Shown here one piece after another: positions 1 to 9,105 of a stretch of 64,000 nt of DNA (position 1 is the stretch's first letter; each line of letters starts with the position of its first letter). The stretch spans positions 369,519 to 433,518 of the forward strand of contig NZ_MUHA01000007.1 of the NCBI RefSeq assembly GCF_002217355.1. Reading direction: 5' to 3'. The notes under the pieces are model-generated. The model did not search any database, was not told the DNA's origin, and saw only the letters and a list, made by a program, of their open reading frames with translations. The translations under genes and the position numbers were made by a program. The DNA comes from Flavobacterium oncorhynchi. GTDB taxonomy: Bacteria > Bacteroidota > Bacteroidia > Flavobacteriales > Flavobacteriaceae.

Positions 1-671
1 GAAATCAAAAAGCTTACCAAATCTGCTACTTCTTCAGCTTCGCCAAAACGATTTACAGGAATTAGTTTTAATAATTCTTTCTCGTCCAGCTCACTTGTCA
101 TGTCAGTTCTAATGAATCCCGGGGCAACAGCATTTACGGTAATGTTACGTTTTGCTACTTCTTGTGCCAATGCTTTTGTGGCAGCAACAATTGCACCTTT
201 TGCTGCGGAATAATTGGTTTGTCCTGCTGTTCCTTTTACACCAGAAACCGAAACCATATTTACGATTCGGCCATATTTATTACGGAGCATTTTTTGAATG
301 AAAAACTGAGTTACATTAAAAAACCCGTTTAGACTTGTGTTTACAACACCGTTCCAATCTTCTGGAGTCATCCACATAAAAAGACCATCTTTTGTAATTC
401 CGGCATTGTTTACAATAGCTTCTACAATTGCTTCAGGATTAGCTTCCTGCCATTTTGTTAAAACATTTTGTACTTGTTCAAAATTAGCAACATCAAAACC
501 TAAGATTTCTCCTGTTGCTCCTAATTTTTGTATTTCCTGAAGTGTTTCTTCAGCAGCGGTTTTGTTTGAATGGTAATTGATCAAAATATGATAATTAGAT
601 TCAACAGCTAATTTTTTACAAATAGCACTTCCAATTCCTCTGGAACCGCCTGTTACTAATACACATTTCAT
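1..671 (-). CDS. fabG: FabG-like 3-oxoacyl-ACP reductase (partial, C-terminus off the window)
   Basis: Short-chain dehydrogenase/reductase expected to reduce a 3-ketoacyl-ACP with NAD(P)H in the cytoplasm. About 223 residues are visible. The Rossmann motif GGSRGIG is at residues 8-14, NNAG at 88-91, Ser141/143, and the catalytic YxxxK pair is Tyr154 and Lys158. The reading frame starts at 671 and is still open at base 1, so the last residues are missing. It begins only 9 bases after the stop of the WG-repeat gene and probably shares an operon with it and the tyrosine ammonia-lyase. That setting suggests a dedicated role in flexirubin/aryl-polyene chain building rather than housekeeping lipid synthesis; the pathway assignment is inference. 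Confidence 0.88.
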   Translation of the reverse strand, partial: MKCVLVTGGSRGIGSAICKKLAVESNYHILINYHSNKTAAEETLQEIQKLGATGEILGFDVANFEQVQNVLTKWQEANPEAIVEAIVNNAGITKDGLFMWMTPEDWNGVVNTSLNGFFNVTQFFIQKMLRNKYGRIVNMVSVSGVKGTAGQTNYSAAKGAIVAATKALAQEVAKRNITVNAVAPGFIRTDMTSELDEKELLKLIPVNRFGEAEEVADLVSFLI

Positions 672-680
672 AAGTGAAAT

Positions 681-1916
681 TTATTTCTTTTTCTTAGCTA
701 CTGGTTTCGGTGTCGATTTAGCAGCAGGTTTTGTTGTTTTTGTTTCTTGTTTTGGAGCTTCAGCGGGAGCTGCAGCTGCAACTGGCTGAGGTTTTTCTGC
801 AGATTTTGAAAACAGCTCAGCATTTTCAAACCATTGATTGCTTAATACTGTTCCGTCTGGTTTAAGAAAACCCCATTTTCCTTCATTTTTTACTCTTGCA
901 ACGCCATCTATAAAACCTTTGTCTTGTTGTACAAACATAGCAATAATGGCATTTGTAGTAATACCATATTGTGTTGGAATGATCAATTTTCCAGATTCAT
1001 TAATAAATCCCCAATTGCTTTCTTTAACTGGAGCTAAACCATTTGCACTAAAAACTTCGGCATCGTTATAAGTTGGTTCAATTACAAATTCTGCTTTTGG
1101 ATTAATGTATCCCCATTTTTTTCCAACTAAAACGGGTGCTAAATTTTTAGAAAAAGCTTTTCCTTTATCATATATTGGTAAAATGGTCCAGTTTCCTTTT
1201 AAGTCAATGTATCCAATTTTTCCATTTTTTTTAGCAAACGTCAAATCTTGTGTTTCAAAATCCCAAATTTTTTCGGCTCCATCAACTGGAATAAATTTAC
1301 CAGCACTTACAAGTCCAAAAGTTTTGTCTTTTCTAGCCCAAGTTGTGTTTTTAAAATAGTTTCCAATTTCGGCGTAAGCCGGCTCAACTACTTCTTTTCC
1401 TTCAGCATTTATAATTCCCCAGTTTTTATTCAGTTCCACTCTTGCAAAACCATTTTCAAAAGGTTTGATTTGATCGTATTTTGGTTCTAAAACTATTGCC
1501 ATTTTATTGTTGATCAGTCCAACTTTATTATTTTGTCTGAAAAAAGCAACGCCATTATTAAAATCGAATAATTTATCTGATGCAGGATTTTTTTGAATTT
1601 CTCCTTTTTTATCAATATAAACCCATTCTTTATCTTTTTGTACTATAGCAATTCCGTTGTTAAAATCTTTAGCATCTTTAAAATCAGCCGGAATTACCCA
1701 TTCTCCTTTTGCATCAATAAAACCCCATTTTCCGCCATTTTCTACTGCGGCCAAACCTTCAGAGAAGCTTTTGGCAGATTTGTACTGCGGTTCAATTTTA
1801 AAAGATCCATCTTTAGAAATATATCCAATTTTGGAATTCTTTTTAACTAATGCCAATTCTTGACTATTAACAGTTTGAATAAATACGAGCAACAAAAAAA
1901 TAAATGGTTTTTTCAT
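681..1916 (-). CDS. Secreted WG-repeat protein
   Basis: Predicted exported protein of 411 aa with an N-terminal signal peptide (MKKPFIFLLLVFIQTVNSQ) followed by about ten WG-type repeats. These read W/I-G-[FY]-I-[DN]-x-x-G-x-[WF]-x-I-x-P and carry repeated phrases such as KWGFIDAKGEW and WGYINPK. The C-terminus is a low-complexity Ala/Pro/Lys tail with many lysines at the end. WG repeats form beta propeller-like or beta-strand arrays of unknown ligand. I chose the ATG at 1916 because it gives a clean signal peptide; an in-frame ATG at 1931 would add five residues. It lies between the ammonia-lyase and fabG with tight spacing, so it is probably co-transcribed with pigment genes, although its biochemical role there is unknown. 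Confidence 0.85.
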   Translation of the reverse strand: MKKPFIFLLLVFIQTVNSQELALVKKNSKIGYISKDGSFKIEPQYKSAKSFSEGLAAVENGGKWGFIDAKGEWVIPADFKDAKDFNNGIAIVQKDKEWVYIDKKGEIQKNPASDKLFDFNNGVAFFRQNNKVGLINNKMAIVLEPKYDQIKPFENGFARVELNKNWGIINAEGKEVVEPAYAEIGNYFKNTTWARKDKTFGLVSAGKFIPVDGAEKIWDFETQDLTFAKKNGKIGYIDLKGNWTILPIYDKGKAFSKNLAPVLVGKKWGYINPKAEFVIEPTYNDAEVFSANGLAPVKESNWGFINESGKLIIPTQYGITTNAIIAMFVQQDKGFIDGVARVKNEGKWGFLKPDGTVLSNQWFENAELFSKSAEKPQPVAAAAPAEAPKQETKTTKPAAKSTPKPVAKKKK

Positions 1917-1953
1917 GATTTTAAGATTCAATATTAATAATGTAAAACAAGTT

Positions 1954-3474
1954 TTAATTGTTGATCAAATGATCTTTTACTTTTTGAACGAAAGGATACA
2001 TCACCTGATCTTCTTTAAAAGTAGGAATTATATTTCGAATTTCATCGTACCATTTTTTAGAAACCGATGAAATTTTATCTTTTTGTTCTAAATAATCAAT
2101 TGCTTGAACAATGGTAATCATTTCGATAGCTAGAACTTCAAAAGCATTTTCGATAACTTTTGAGGTAATAACAGCTGAGTTGGTTCCCATACTTACAATA
2201 TCCTGATTATCGTTGTTGTTTGGAATACTGTGCACGTACATTGGGTTGGATAACATTTGACTTTCGGCAGTTGTTGAGGTTGCTGTAAACTGCACACCCT
2301 GCATTCCGAAATTAAATCCTAATGTTCCTAAATTTACAAATGGAGGCAGCAATTCGTTGATTTTTGAATTCAATAAATAATTCAATTGACGTTCTGCAAG
2401 CATCGTTAATTTTGTAATAACGATTTTCAATTTGTCCATTTCAAGCGAAATATAATCTCCGTGGAAATTTCCGCCGTGGTAAACGTGTTTATTTTTTACG
2501 TCGATAATTGGGTTATCGTTTGCCGAGTTAAATTCGTCTTCTAGAATTGAAGCAACGTTATTAATGGTCTCTAAAACCGGTCCAAGAATTTGAGGAACGC
2601 ATCTTAATGAATAGTATTCTTGTACTTTTTCTTTGAAGATTTCTTCGGTATTTTCACCAGAATATAAATGGTCTTCTCTTTTACGGATTAAAGTACTGTC
2701 TGAAAGATTTTGACGCATTTTCGCCGCCACTTCCTGTTGTCCTTTATGACGTTTGGTTTGATTTAATTCTTCTGAGAAATGATCGTCATAAGCTTGAACT
2801 AGTTCGTTGATCGCACATGAAGATTTTAATGACCAATCTAATAATTTTTTAGCGTGATATACATTTACAACACCAATTCCGGTCATTACCGAAGTTCCGT
2901 TGATTAATGCCAAGCCTTCTCTAATTTCTACTTGAATTGGTTTTAAGCCTTCAATTTCAAAAACTTCTGGAGTTGGTCTTCTTTCGCCTTTGTAAAAAAC
3001 TTCGCCTTCACCAATTAAAACTAAAGCTAAATGGGATAATTGTACTAAGTCACCGCTGGCACCAACACCGCCGTGTTCGAAGATTAATGGGGTAATATCT
3101 CTATTAATAAGTTCAGACATTAGGTTGATTACTGACGGATGAACGCCTGAGTTTCCTAATGAAAGTGTATTTAATCGTGCTAGAATTGCTGCTTTTGCAC
3201 AAATTGGACTTAAAGGTTTTCCGGTTCCAGATGAGTGGCTTCGGATTAAATTATATTGAAGCTGAATTTGATCAGATTCTTTAATTCTATATTGCGCCAT
3301 TGGGCCAAAGCCAGTATTTACGCCGTAAATTACTTTGTTTCCAGAAAATTCTTTTAGGAAATTAAAGCTTTCATTTACTCGGTTTAGAACGACATCGCTG
3401 ATTGCAACTTTATTATTTCCAAATATAATAGATTCGAATTCTGCTAAACTTAAATATTCATTAATTGTATTCAT
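1954..3474 (-). CDS. tal: Tyrosine ammonia-lyase (HAL/PAL/TAL family)
   Basis: MIO-containing aromatic amino acid lyase of 506 aa that should deaminate L-tyrosine to 4-coumarate, the starter unit for flexirubin-type pigments. The MIO-forming triad Ala139-Ser140-Gly141 lies in GGVGASGDLVQLSHLAL. The catalytic-loop tyrosine is in VIYGVNTGFGP (Tyr50), and the selectivity-loop region reads RSHSSGTG around residue 80. From memory the protein matches the well-studied F. johnsoniae tyrosine ammonia-lyase over its full length with only scattered substitutions. That makes tyrosine the likely substrate rather than histidine, although automatic pipelines often call this family histidine ammonia-lyase. 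It is divergent from the FAD enzyme at 3576 and leads an operon with the WG protein and FabG. Confidence 0.93.
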   Translation of the reverse strand: MNTINEYLSLAEFESIIFGNNKVAISDVVLNRVNESFNFLKEFSGNKVIYGVNTGFGPMAQYRIKESDQIQLQYNLIRSHSSGTGKPLSPICAKAAILARLNTLSLGNSGVHPSVINLMSELINRDITPLIFEHGGVGASGDLVQLSHLALVLIGEGEVFYKGERRPTPEVFEIEGLKPIQVEIREGLALINGTSVMTGIGVVNVYHAKKLLDWSLKSSCAINELVQAYDDHFSEELNQTKRHKGQQEVAAKMRQNLSDSTLIRKREDHLYSGENTEEIFKEKVQEYYSLRCVPQILGPVLETINNVASILEDEFNSANDNPIIDVKNKHVYHGGNFHGDYISLEMDKLKIVITKLTMLAERQLNYLLNSKINELLPPFVNLGTLGFNFGMQGVQFTATSTTAESQMLSNPMYVHSIPNNNDNQDIVSMGTNSAVITSKVIENAFEVLAIEMITIVQAIDYLEQKDKISSVSKKWYDEIRNIIPTFKEDQVMYPFVQKVKDHLINN

Positions 3475-3510
3475 TAAATCGGTTTTGATTGTGCTAATTT
3501 AATTTTATTA

Positions 3511-3536
3511 ATCAAAATAAATGTAGTTATTTTGAT
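3511..3536. promoter_or_regulatory. Perfect inverted repeat in the tal/FAD-enzyme divergent promoter
   Basis: The two 10-base arms ATCAAAATAA and TTATTTTGAT are exact reverse complements around the 6-base spacer ATGTAG, in the 101-bp gap between two divergent pigment genes. Each arm contains TTATTTTG on its outward strand, one mismatch from the Bacteroidota -7 box TAnnTTTG. The element could be a regulator operator, a pair of divergent -7 boxes, or both. The regulator is not identified. Confidence 0.55.
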
Positions 3537-3575
3537 GATGGCAAATGTAAGGTAATAATTGATAATATTTTTATT

Positions 3576-4826
3576 ATGACAAAGGAGTTTGTAGATGTTT
3601 TAGTGATAGGCGCCGGACCCTCTGGATGCGTATCGGCATCGTATCTTCATAAAAACAATGTTAAGGTAAAAGTTGTTGAAAAACAAAGGTTTCCGAGACT
3701 TGTTGTTGGCGAAAGCTTAATTCCTAGAGTAATGGATCATTTTGCTGAGGCAGAATTGTTTGACGCTCTTAATGCAATGAATTTTGAAAAGAAGCTGGGA
3801 GCTCGTTTTATAAGAGGTGAAGAAATTTGTGTTTTTGATTTCAGTAAGAAATTTGGAGAAGGCTGGGATTGGACCTGGCAGGTTCCGCGTGCTGATTTTG
3901 ATAATACAATGGCTCAGGAAGTCGTGCGAAAAGGTGTTGATCTGGAATTTGAAACAGAGGTTTTGGAAGTTTTTTTTGAAGGGAAAAATTCTAAAACTAT
4001 TGTAAAAGATAAGGATGGGAATTTAAAAGAAATTCACGCGAAGTTTATTATAGACTCAAGCGGTTATGGACGTGTTTTACCAAGACTTTTAGATTTGGAT
4101 ACGCCTTCGAAATTAGATCCGCATTCTTCAATATTTACACACGTAAAAGATATTAATAGAGAAGAAGGAGAAGAAGGAACTCAAATTTCATTTGATATTC
4201 TAGAAACTCAAGTTTGGTTATGGGTAATTCCGTTTTCTAACGGAAACACGAGTTTAGGAGTTGTTGGCCCAACAGATTTTATCAATTCTCTTTCTGAAAA
4301 TAAAGATAATGCCGAGGCTTTAAAAAATGCCATTCAGCTTTCAGACTTTTATATTAAAAGATTTCAAGGAACTGAGTTTTTGTTTGAGCCTGTAAAATTG
4401 GAAAATTATTCGAGAGCTGTAAAAAGAATGTATGGCGACGGTTTTGCTTTAACGGGAAACAGTTCAGAATTTTTAGATCCCGTTTTCTCGTCAGGTGTAG
4501 CTTTTGCAACTGAATCTGGAATGCTAGCGGCGAAATTATATTTGAAAGAAGCACAAGGAACTCCTGTAGACTGGGAAGTTGAGTTTACGCAATATATGAA
4601 ACGCGGAATTGCAGTATTTACGACTTATGTACAAGAATGGTACACAGGAAATCTGCAGACTTTATTTTTCCATCAGCCGGAAAATCCTGAAGTAAAAGAA
4701 AAAATATGTGCTGTTTTGGCAGGTTATGTTTGGAACGAAGAAAATTCGTTTGTTAAGAAACACGATCATGTAATTGCAAATATGGCGTATTTACTAAATA
4801 TGCAAAAAGAACAAAGCTCTGAATAA
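3576..4826 (+). CDS. FAD-dependent oxidoreductase, tryptophan-halogenase-like (flexirubin locus)
   Basis: Flavoprotein of 416 aa. The N-terminal FAD-binding motif is GAGPSGC at residues 12-18. The motif WLWVIP near residue 214 matches the W-x-W-x-I-P fingerprint of flavin-dependent halogenases, and GNSSEFLDPVFSSGVAFA is the late FAD-contact motif. Related proteins in flexirubin clusters are annotated as NAD(P)/FAD-dependent oxidoreductases or halogenases, and many flexirubins are ring-chlorinated. Whether this member halogenates or hydroxylates cannot be decided from sequence reading alone. It is divergent from the tyrosine ammonia-lyase across a palindromic promoter region and ends at a strong terminator shared with the convergent symporter gene. 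Confidence 0.82.
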   Translation: MTKEFVDVLVIGAGPSGCVSASYLHKNNVKVKVVEKQRFPRLVVGESLIPRVMDHFAEAELFDALNAMNFEKKLGARFIRGEEICVFDFSKKFGEGWDWTWQVPRADFDNTMAQEVVRKGVDLEFETEVLEVFFEGKNSKTIVKDKDGNLKEIHAKFIIDSSGYGRVLPRLLDLDTPSKLDPHSSIFTHVKDINREEGEEGTQISFDILETQVWLWVIPFSNGNTSLGVVGPTDFINSLSENKDNAEALKNAIQLSDFYIKRFQGTEFLFEPVKLENYSRAVKRMYGDGFALTGNSSEFLDPVFSSGVAFATESGMLAAKLYLKEAQGTPVDWEVEFTQYMKRGIAVFTTYVQEWYTGNLQTLFFHQPENPEVKEKICAVLAGYVWNEENSFVKKHDHVIANMAYLLNMQKEQSSE

Positions 4827-4865
4827 TCTGGTTTTTTGGTTATTTCTATTGTTGCACTGTAATAA

Positions 4866-4897
4866 AAAAGAGGATTCTAAATTTAGAATCCTCTTTT
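4866..4897. terminator. Bidirectional intrinsic terminator
   Basis: Perfect 32-bp palindrome with stem GAGGATTCTAAA/TTTAGAATCCTC flanked by A and T runs. It lies between two convergent genes, the FAD enzyme ending at 4826 and the symporter ending at 4928, and can terminate both. Confidence 0.9.
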
Positions 4898-4927
4898 CTT
4901 TTAATCGTATTTTGTAAAATTTTGTTA

Positions 4928-6613
4928 TTACCAGAACTTCACATATAATGCTACAATAATCAATAATGTAATTACGATTAACACAGTAGTTTGTGGTTTA
5001 ACTTTAAACATTTCAGAATCAATTTCAAATGCTTTAGGGTTTACTTTAGGTCCAGCAAAACTGATTGCAATCATTGCCAGCATTGTAAAGAAGAATGATA
5101 ATCCCATACAAATATGGAACGGAATTTCGAATGCGCCTTTTCCATTAGAATAAGCAGTATATAATAAGGTTTCATTTCCGAAAAGCATTGGAGCGTATTC
5201 ATTGAATAAAACAGACAATACAAATCCTAAAATTACACCTACAATTGCTGCAGTTCCAGTAGTTCTTTTCCAGAACATTCCAAGGAAGAACATGGCAAAA
5301 ACTCCAGGGCTGATAAAGCCAGTATATTTTTGAATATAAGTAAATCCACCAACACCGCCAATTCCTAATATATCATTCCATGTAAATAATACAGCTAAAA
5401 GCATAGCAGCAAAAACAGCATATCTTCCGATATTTACTTGGTGTCTGTCACTCGCATTTTTTTGAATGTATTTTTTGTGAACGTCTAAAGTATAGATTGT
5501 AGAAATACTATTTACTTTACCTGCTAATGATGCTACGATAGCAGCAGTTAAGGCTGCAACAGATAATCCTTTTAAACCTGTTGGAAGGAAAGTTAACATT
5601 GCCGAGTAAGCTCCGTCTTTTCCGCCAATCAATTGTGGTAAACCACCATTTTGGTATAAAACATAAGCAGCAATACCAGGCAGCATAACGATAAGAGGCA
5701 TTAATAATTTTAAGAATCCTGCAAATAAAATACCATTACGAGCCGTTTGCAAATCGGCACCTAAAGCTCTTTGCGTGATATATTGGTTACATCCCCAATA
5801 GTTAAGATTGATAATCCAGATACCCGCTAAATAAGACATTAAACCAGGGAAAGTTAAATATTTATCAATTTCAAGTTGAGATGAAGAAGCAGTAGGTCTG
5901 TCAATTATCATTTTGAAATGTTCAGGTGCTTTTTCCATTAATAGATTGAAACCTGCAAGGGCATCTTTTCCAAAACCAAAATGATCAGATACTACAGTCA
6001 AAGCGATATAAGTTGTAACTAAACCTCCAATGATTAAAACCGCTACCTGAATTACATCGGTATAAGCAACAACTTTCATTCCTCCTAAAGAGATAATTAA
6101 TGCAAAAACAGCTAAGCCTATCATAATGGCATGAAGATATTCTCCGCCAGCAAGACCATTAATAGCAACTGCTCCTAAATATAAAATAGAAGTAAGGTTT
6201 ACAAATACATACAAAAACAACCAAAAAACTGCCATGATTAAAGCCGTAGATTCATTGTAACGTGTTTTTAAGAACTGAGGCATCGTGTAAATCTTATTCT
6301 TAAGATATACTGGAATAAACCAAACTGCAACAATAATCAAAGCAATAGCAGCAATCCATTCATAAGCAGCAACCGCGATTCCTAAAAAGAAACCTTCTCC
6401 GCTCATTCCGATAAATTGTTCAGCCGAAATGTTTGATGCAATTAACGAAGCTCCAATTGCCCACCATGTAAGTGTTCCTTCTGCAAGGAAATAAGCCTTG
6501 GCATCATGTTCGTTTTTTTCGCGTTTGCGATAAATCGTATATCCATAAATAGATACTACGAGAAAATAGATAATAAATACTGCATAATCTGCAATAGTGA
6601 GGTTCTGGTTCAT
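4928..6613 (-). CDS. Sodium/sugar symporter (SSS family, SGLT-like)
   Basis: Integral inner-membrane protein of 561 aa with about 14 hydrophobic segments, expected to import a sugar with sodium. The N-terminal half carries the SSS signature region: NISAEQFIGMSGEGFFLG near residues 60-77, then a long run of membrane helices, with GCNQYITQRALGA near residue 277, typical of SGLT/vSGLT relatives. It is the last gene of the galactose operon, 247 bases after galT, so galactose is the most likely substrate. Those 247 bases contain a possible internal promoter, so it could be partly independent. Substrate assignment is by context only. Confidence 0.87.
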   Translation of the reverse strand: MNQNLTIADYAVFIIYFLVVSIYGYTIYRKREKNEHDAKAYFLAEGTLTWWAIGASLIASNISAEQFIGMSGEGFFLGIAVAAYEWIAAIALIIVAVWFIPVYLKNKIYTMPQFLKTRYNESTALIMAVFWLFLYVFVNLTSILYLGAVAINGLAGGEYLHAIMIGLAVFALIISLGGMKVVAYTDVIQVAVLIIGGLVTTYIALTVVSDHFGFGKDALAGFNLLMEKAPEHFKMIIDRPTASSSQLEIDKYLTFPGLMSYLAGIWIINLNYWGCNQYITQRALGADLQTARNGILFAGFLKLLMPLIVMLPGIAAYVLYQNGGLPQLIGGKDGAYSAMLTFLPTGLKGLSVAALTAAIVASLAGKVNSISTIYTLDVHKKYIQKNASDRHQVNIGRYAVFAAMLLAVLFTWNDILGIGGVGGFTYIQKYTGFISPGVFAMFFLGMFWKRTTGTAAIVGVILGFVLSVLFNEYAPMLFGNETLLYTAYSNGKGAFEIPFHICMGLSFFFTMLAMIAISFAGPKVNPKAFEIDSEMFKVKPQTTVLIVITLLIIVALYVKFW

Positions 6614-6739
6614 TGATAATGGTATATTAGATAATTAGTATAGCGATTGTTTTTTGTGGTTTTGTATGGTTTAATTTGTTTAAAAAATGAAAAATGTGTT
6701 TTTATTCTGTTATTTTTTTATTAAAACAAGAACGGAAGC

Positions 6740-6794
6740 CAAATTTAAAATAAAAAGTTATATATCTGCTATTGTAAATGTATTATTTACATTT
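6740..6794 (-). promoter_or_regulatory. Possible internal promoter and inverted repeat upstream of the symporter gene
   Basis: Within the 247-bp galT-symporter gap, the minus strand at 6740-6747 reads TAAATTTG, an exact TAnnTTTG -7 box. I see no good TTG at the expected -33 distance. Just upstream, 6776-6794 is an inverted repeat with exact 7-base arms AAATGTA/TACATTT around TTATT. The rest of the gap is AT-rich with no readable gene. Confidence 0.35.
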
Positions 6795-6860
6795 ATAAAT
6801 AAAATATTATGTTAAATTTTCGATCCAATACTTATTTTATAAGAAAAATTCAGCCAATTT

Positions 6861-7904
6861 TTATTTATAGTGAACGTCTGATTGTTGTCTTAAAATTTCA
6901 GCACTTTTTTCTGGTGTAATATCTCTTTGCGATTCTCCCATCATTTCATAGCCGACCATGAATTTTTTTACAGTTGCTGAGCGAAGCAGCGGTGGATAAA
7001 AATGCATGTGAAAATGCCATTCTGGATGATCAAAATTATCTGTTGGCGCTTGATGAATTCCTGAAGAATAAGGAAATGATGTGTTGAATAAATTATCGTA
7101 TTTAATGGTAAGCTGCTTTAAAATTTTAGCATAAGCGGTAACTTCTTCGGCATTAAAATCTGTGATTTTGCTAATTGGATTTTTGCTCACAATCATAGTT
7201 TCATAAGGCCAGATTGCCCAAAACGGAACTAATGCAACAAAATGATCGTTTTCGATTACAATTCGACTGTCAACTCTTAATTCAGCCTTCACATAATCTT
7301 CAAGCAGTGTTCTTTGATTTTTATCATAATACGCTTTTAAGCTTTTGTGTGTTTTTTCAACCTGAGTAGGTAATGATGACTGCGCCCAGATCTGCCCATG
7401 CGGATGCGGATTACTGCATCCCATGACGCTTCCTTTATTTTCAAAAATCTGAACGTGGTTAATGTATTTAATGCTCCCTAGATCCGCATATTCTTTTTGC
7501 CAAGTTTTAATAATATTCTCAATATCGGTAACTTCCATTTCAGGAATTGTTAGGTCGTGTCTTGGTGAAAAACAAACCACTCTCGAAATTCCTTGTTCAG
7601 GTTCAGCCTTAAAAAAGGTATGTTTAATATCTTCTTCAAAAATGATCTCATCTTGTTTTAAAGCAGCAAAATCATTGTCGAATACAAAACTGTTTTTGTA
7701 TGCCGGATTACTTAAGCCGTTTGCACGAACATTTCCCGGACATAAATAACAAGTTGGGTCATGTTTGGGAAGTTTCTCAGTCGAAATGGTTTCGTTTTGA
7801 CCCTGCCAAGGACGTTTCGCACGATGAGGTGAAACTAAAACCCATTCATTGAGTAAAGGATTAAAACGTCTGTGAGGATCTTCGTTAATGTCAAAATTTT
7901 TCAT
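6861..7904 (-). CDS. galT: Galactose-1-phosphate uridylyltransferase
   Basis: Leloir pathway enzyme of 347 aa that exchanges UMP between UDP-glucose and galactose-1-phosphate. The catalytic HxH is visible in CSNPHPHGQIWAQ near residue 170, and the C-terminal histidine cluster in HPEWHFHMHFYPP near residue 300 fits the metal and uridylyl site. CYLCPGN near residue 57 supplies zinc-ligand cysteines. Length is normal for the family. It starts 16 bases after galK, so the two are translated from the same message. Confidence 0.95.
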   Translation of the reverse strand: MKNFDINEDPHRRFNPLLNEWVLVSPHRAKRPWQGQNETISTEKLPKHDPTCYLCPGNVRANGLSNPAYKNSFVFDNDFAALKQDEIIFEEDIKHTFFKAEPEQGISRVVCFSPRHDLTIPEMEVTDIENIIKTWQKEYADLGSIKYINHVQIFENKGSVMGCSNPHPHGQIWAQSSLPTQVEKTHKSLKAYYDKNQRTLLEDYVKAELRVDSRIVIENDHFVALVPFWAIWPYETMIVSKNPISKITDFNAEEVTAYAKILKQLTIKYDNLFNTSFPYSSGIHQAPTDNFDHPEWHFHMHFYPPLLRSATVKKFMVGYEMMGESQRDITPEKSAEILRQQSDVHYK

Positions 7905-7920
7905 TTTTTTGGTGTGGTAT

Positions 7921-9081
7921 TTAAAGTAATGTTGTTCCGTTTGAGATTTTTACGTCGTAAAATTTTAATTCAATCCCAAATGTATTTAAATAAAGATTTG
8001 AAAACTTACTTTTCACCTCATTTTCATGACCTTTTTTAATTAAATTAATGGTGCATCCGCCAAAACCGCCGCCCATTAAGCGAGAACCAATTATAGTATT
8101 ATCTGCTTTTGCCGTATCAACAAGCATATCCAATTCGGCGCAGCTTACTTCGTATTCCTGAGATAAACCATAATGTGTTTCAAAGAGCAATTGTCCTAAT
8201 TCTTCTATATTTCCTTTGTCCAGCGCTTCGCAGGCTTTTATAACTCGATTAATTTCTTTTACCACATAATGAACTCTTTTAAAAACAGTTTCATCCATTT
8301 TGTCTTGAATACTTAAAAGTTGTTCTTCGGTACAATTTCTAAAACTTTTTACCTCAGGAAAATGACTTTTAATTATCGACAATCCCTGCTCACATTCTAT
8401 TCTGCGTGTATTGTACTCAGATGTAAAAAGAGAATGTTTAACATTGCTGTCAAACAGAACCAAAGAATAATCTTTAAAATCAGCATTATGATAATGATAA
8501 TCTAATGTGTTGCAATCTAATTGAATAACTTTGTTTTCAAGACCAAGTACACTTGAAAACTGATCCATTATACCACAATTAATTCCCACCCAGTGTTCAG
8601 CCTTTTGTCCTAATAATGCTATGTCTACTTTCTCAATTTTTAAATCGAAAAGCTGTTGAATCCCGAAAATCATTCCACATTCTAAAGCGGCAGATGATGA
8701 TAAACCAGAACCAACAGGAATATTACTGCTGAAAACACAGTTGAAACCTTCAAAAGAAAAGCCATTATCCTGCAATTGTTTAATAACGCCTCGAATATAA
8801 TTTGTCCAGACAATATCATTTAAATTTACTTCCTCAGTTAAATCAATTTCAAATTCCTCGTTTAAGTCGATGGCAATTATTTTTGATTTTTTGGAATTGT
8901 TTTTTTTCAAAGCAAAGCAAATTACTTTGTCAATTGCTGCAGGTAAAACATAACCATCATTATAGTCAATATGTTCGCCAATAATGTTGATTCTTCCTGG
9001 AGAAAGCACTATTTTTTCTGGTTTAGTCCCAAAAGATTTTTCAAAAAAAGTAGTAGTGTTTTGTATTAAAATGTCATTCAT
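7921..9081 (-). CDS. galK: Galactokinase (GHMP kinase)
   Basis: Cytoplasmic enzyme of 386 aa phosphorylating galactose at C1 with ATP. The galactokinase signature GRINIIGEHIDYNDGYVLP lies at about residues 29-47, the ATP-binding GHMP motif PVGSGLSSSAALE near 123-135, and the third motif GSRLMGGGFGGC near 335. These are the three motifs that define the family, and the length is typical. It sits between galM (24-base gap) and galT (16-base gap) in a compact Leloir operon. Confidence 0.95.
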   Translation of the reverse strand: MNDILIQNTTTFFEKSFGTKPEKIVLSPGRINIIGEHIDYNDGYVLPAAIDKVICFALKKNNSKKSKIIAIDLNEEFEIDLTEEVNLNDIVWTNYIRGVIKQLQDNGFSFEGFNCVFSSNIPVGSGLSSSAALECGMIFGIQQLFDLKIEKVDIALLGQKAEHWVGINCGIMDQFSSVLGLENKVIQLDCNTLDYHYHNADFKDYSLVLFDSNVKHSLFTSEYNTRRIECEQGLSIIKSHFPEVKSFRNCTEEQLLSIQDKMDETVFKRVHYVVKEINRVIKACEALDKGNIEELGQLLFETHYGLSQEYEVSCAELDMLVDTAKADNTIIGSRLMGGGFGGCTINLIKKGHENEVKSKFSNLYLNTFGIELKFYDVKISNGTTLL

Positions 9082-9105
9082 TATACTGTAATTAGTTTAC
9101 CGTTT

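Noticed and set aside
337..540. 67-codon plus-strand frame
   Set aside because: Lies wholly opposite the FabG coding frame, with no start context; a shadow.
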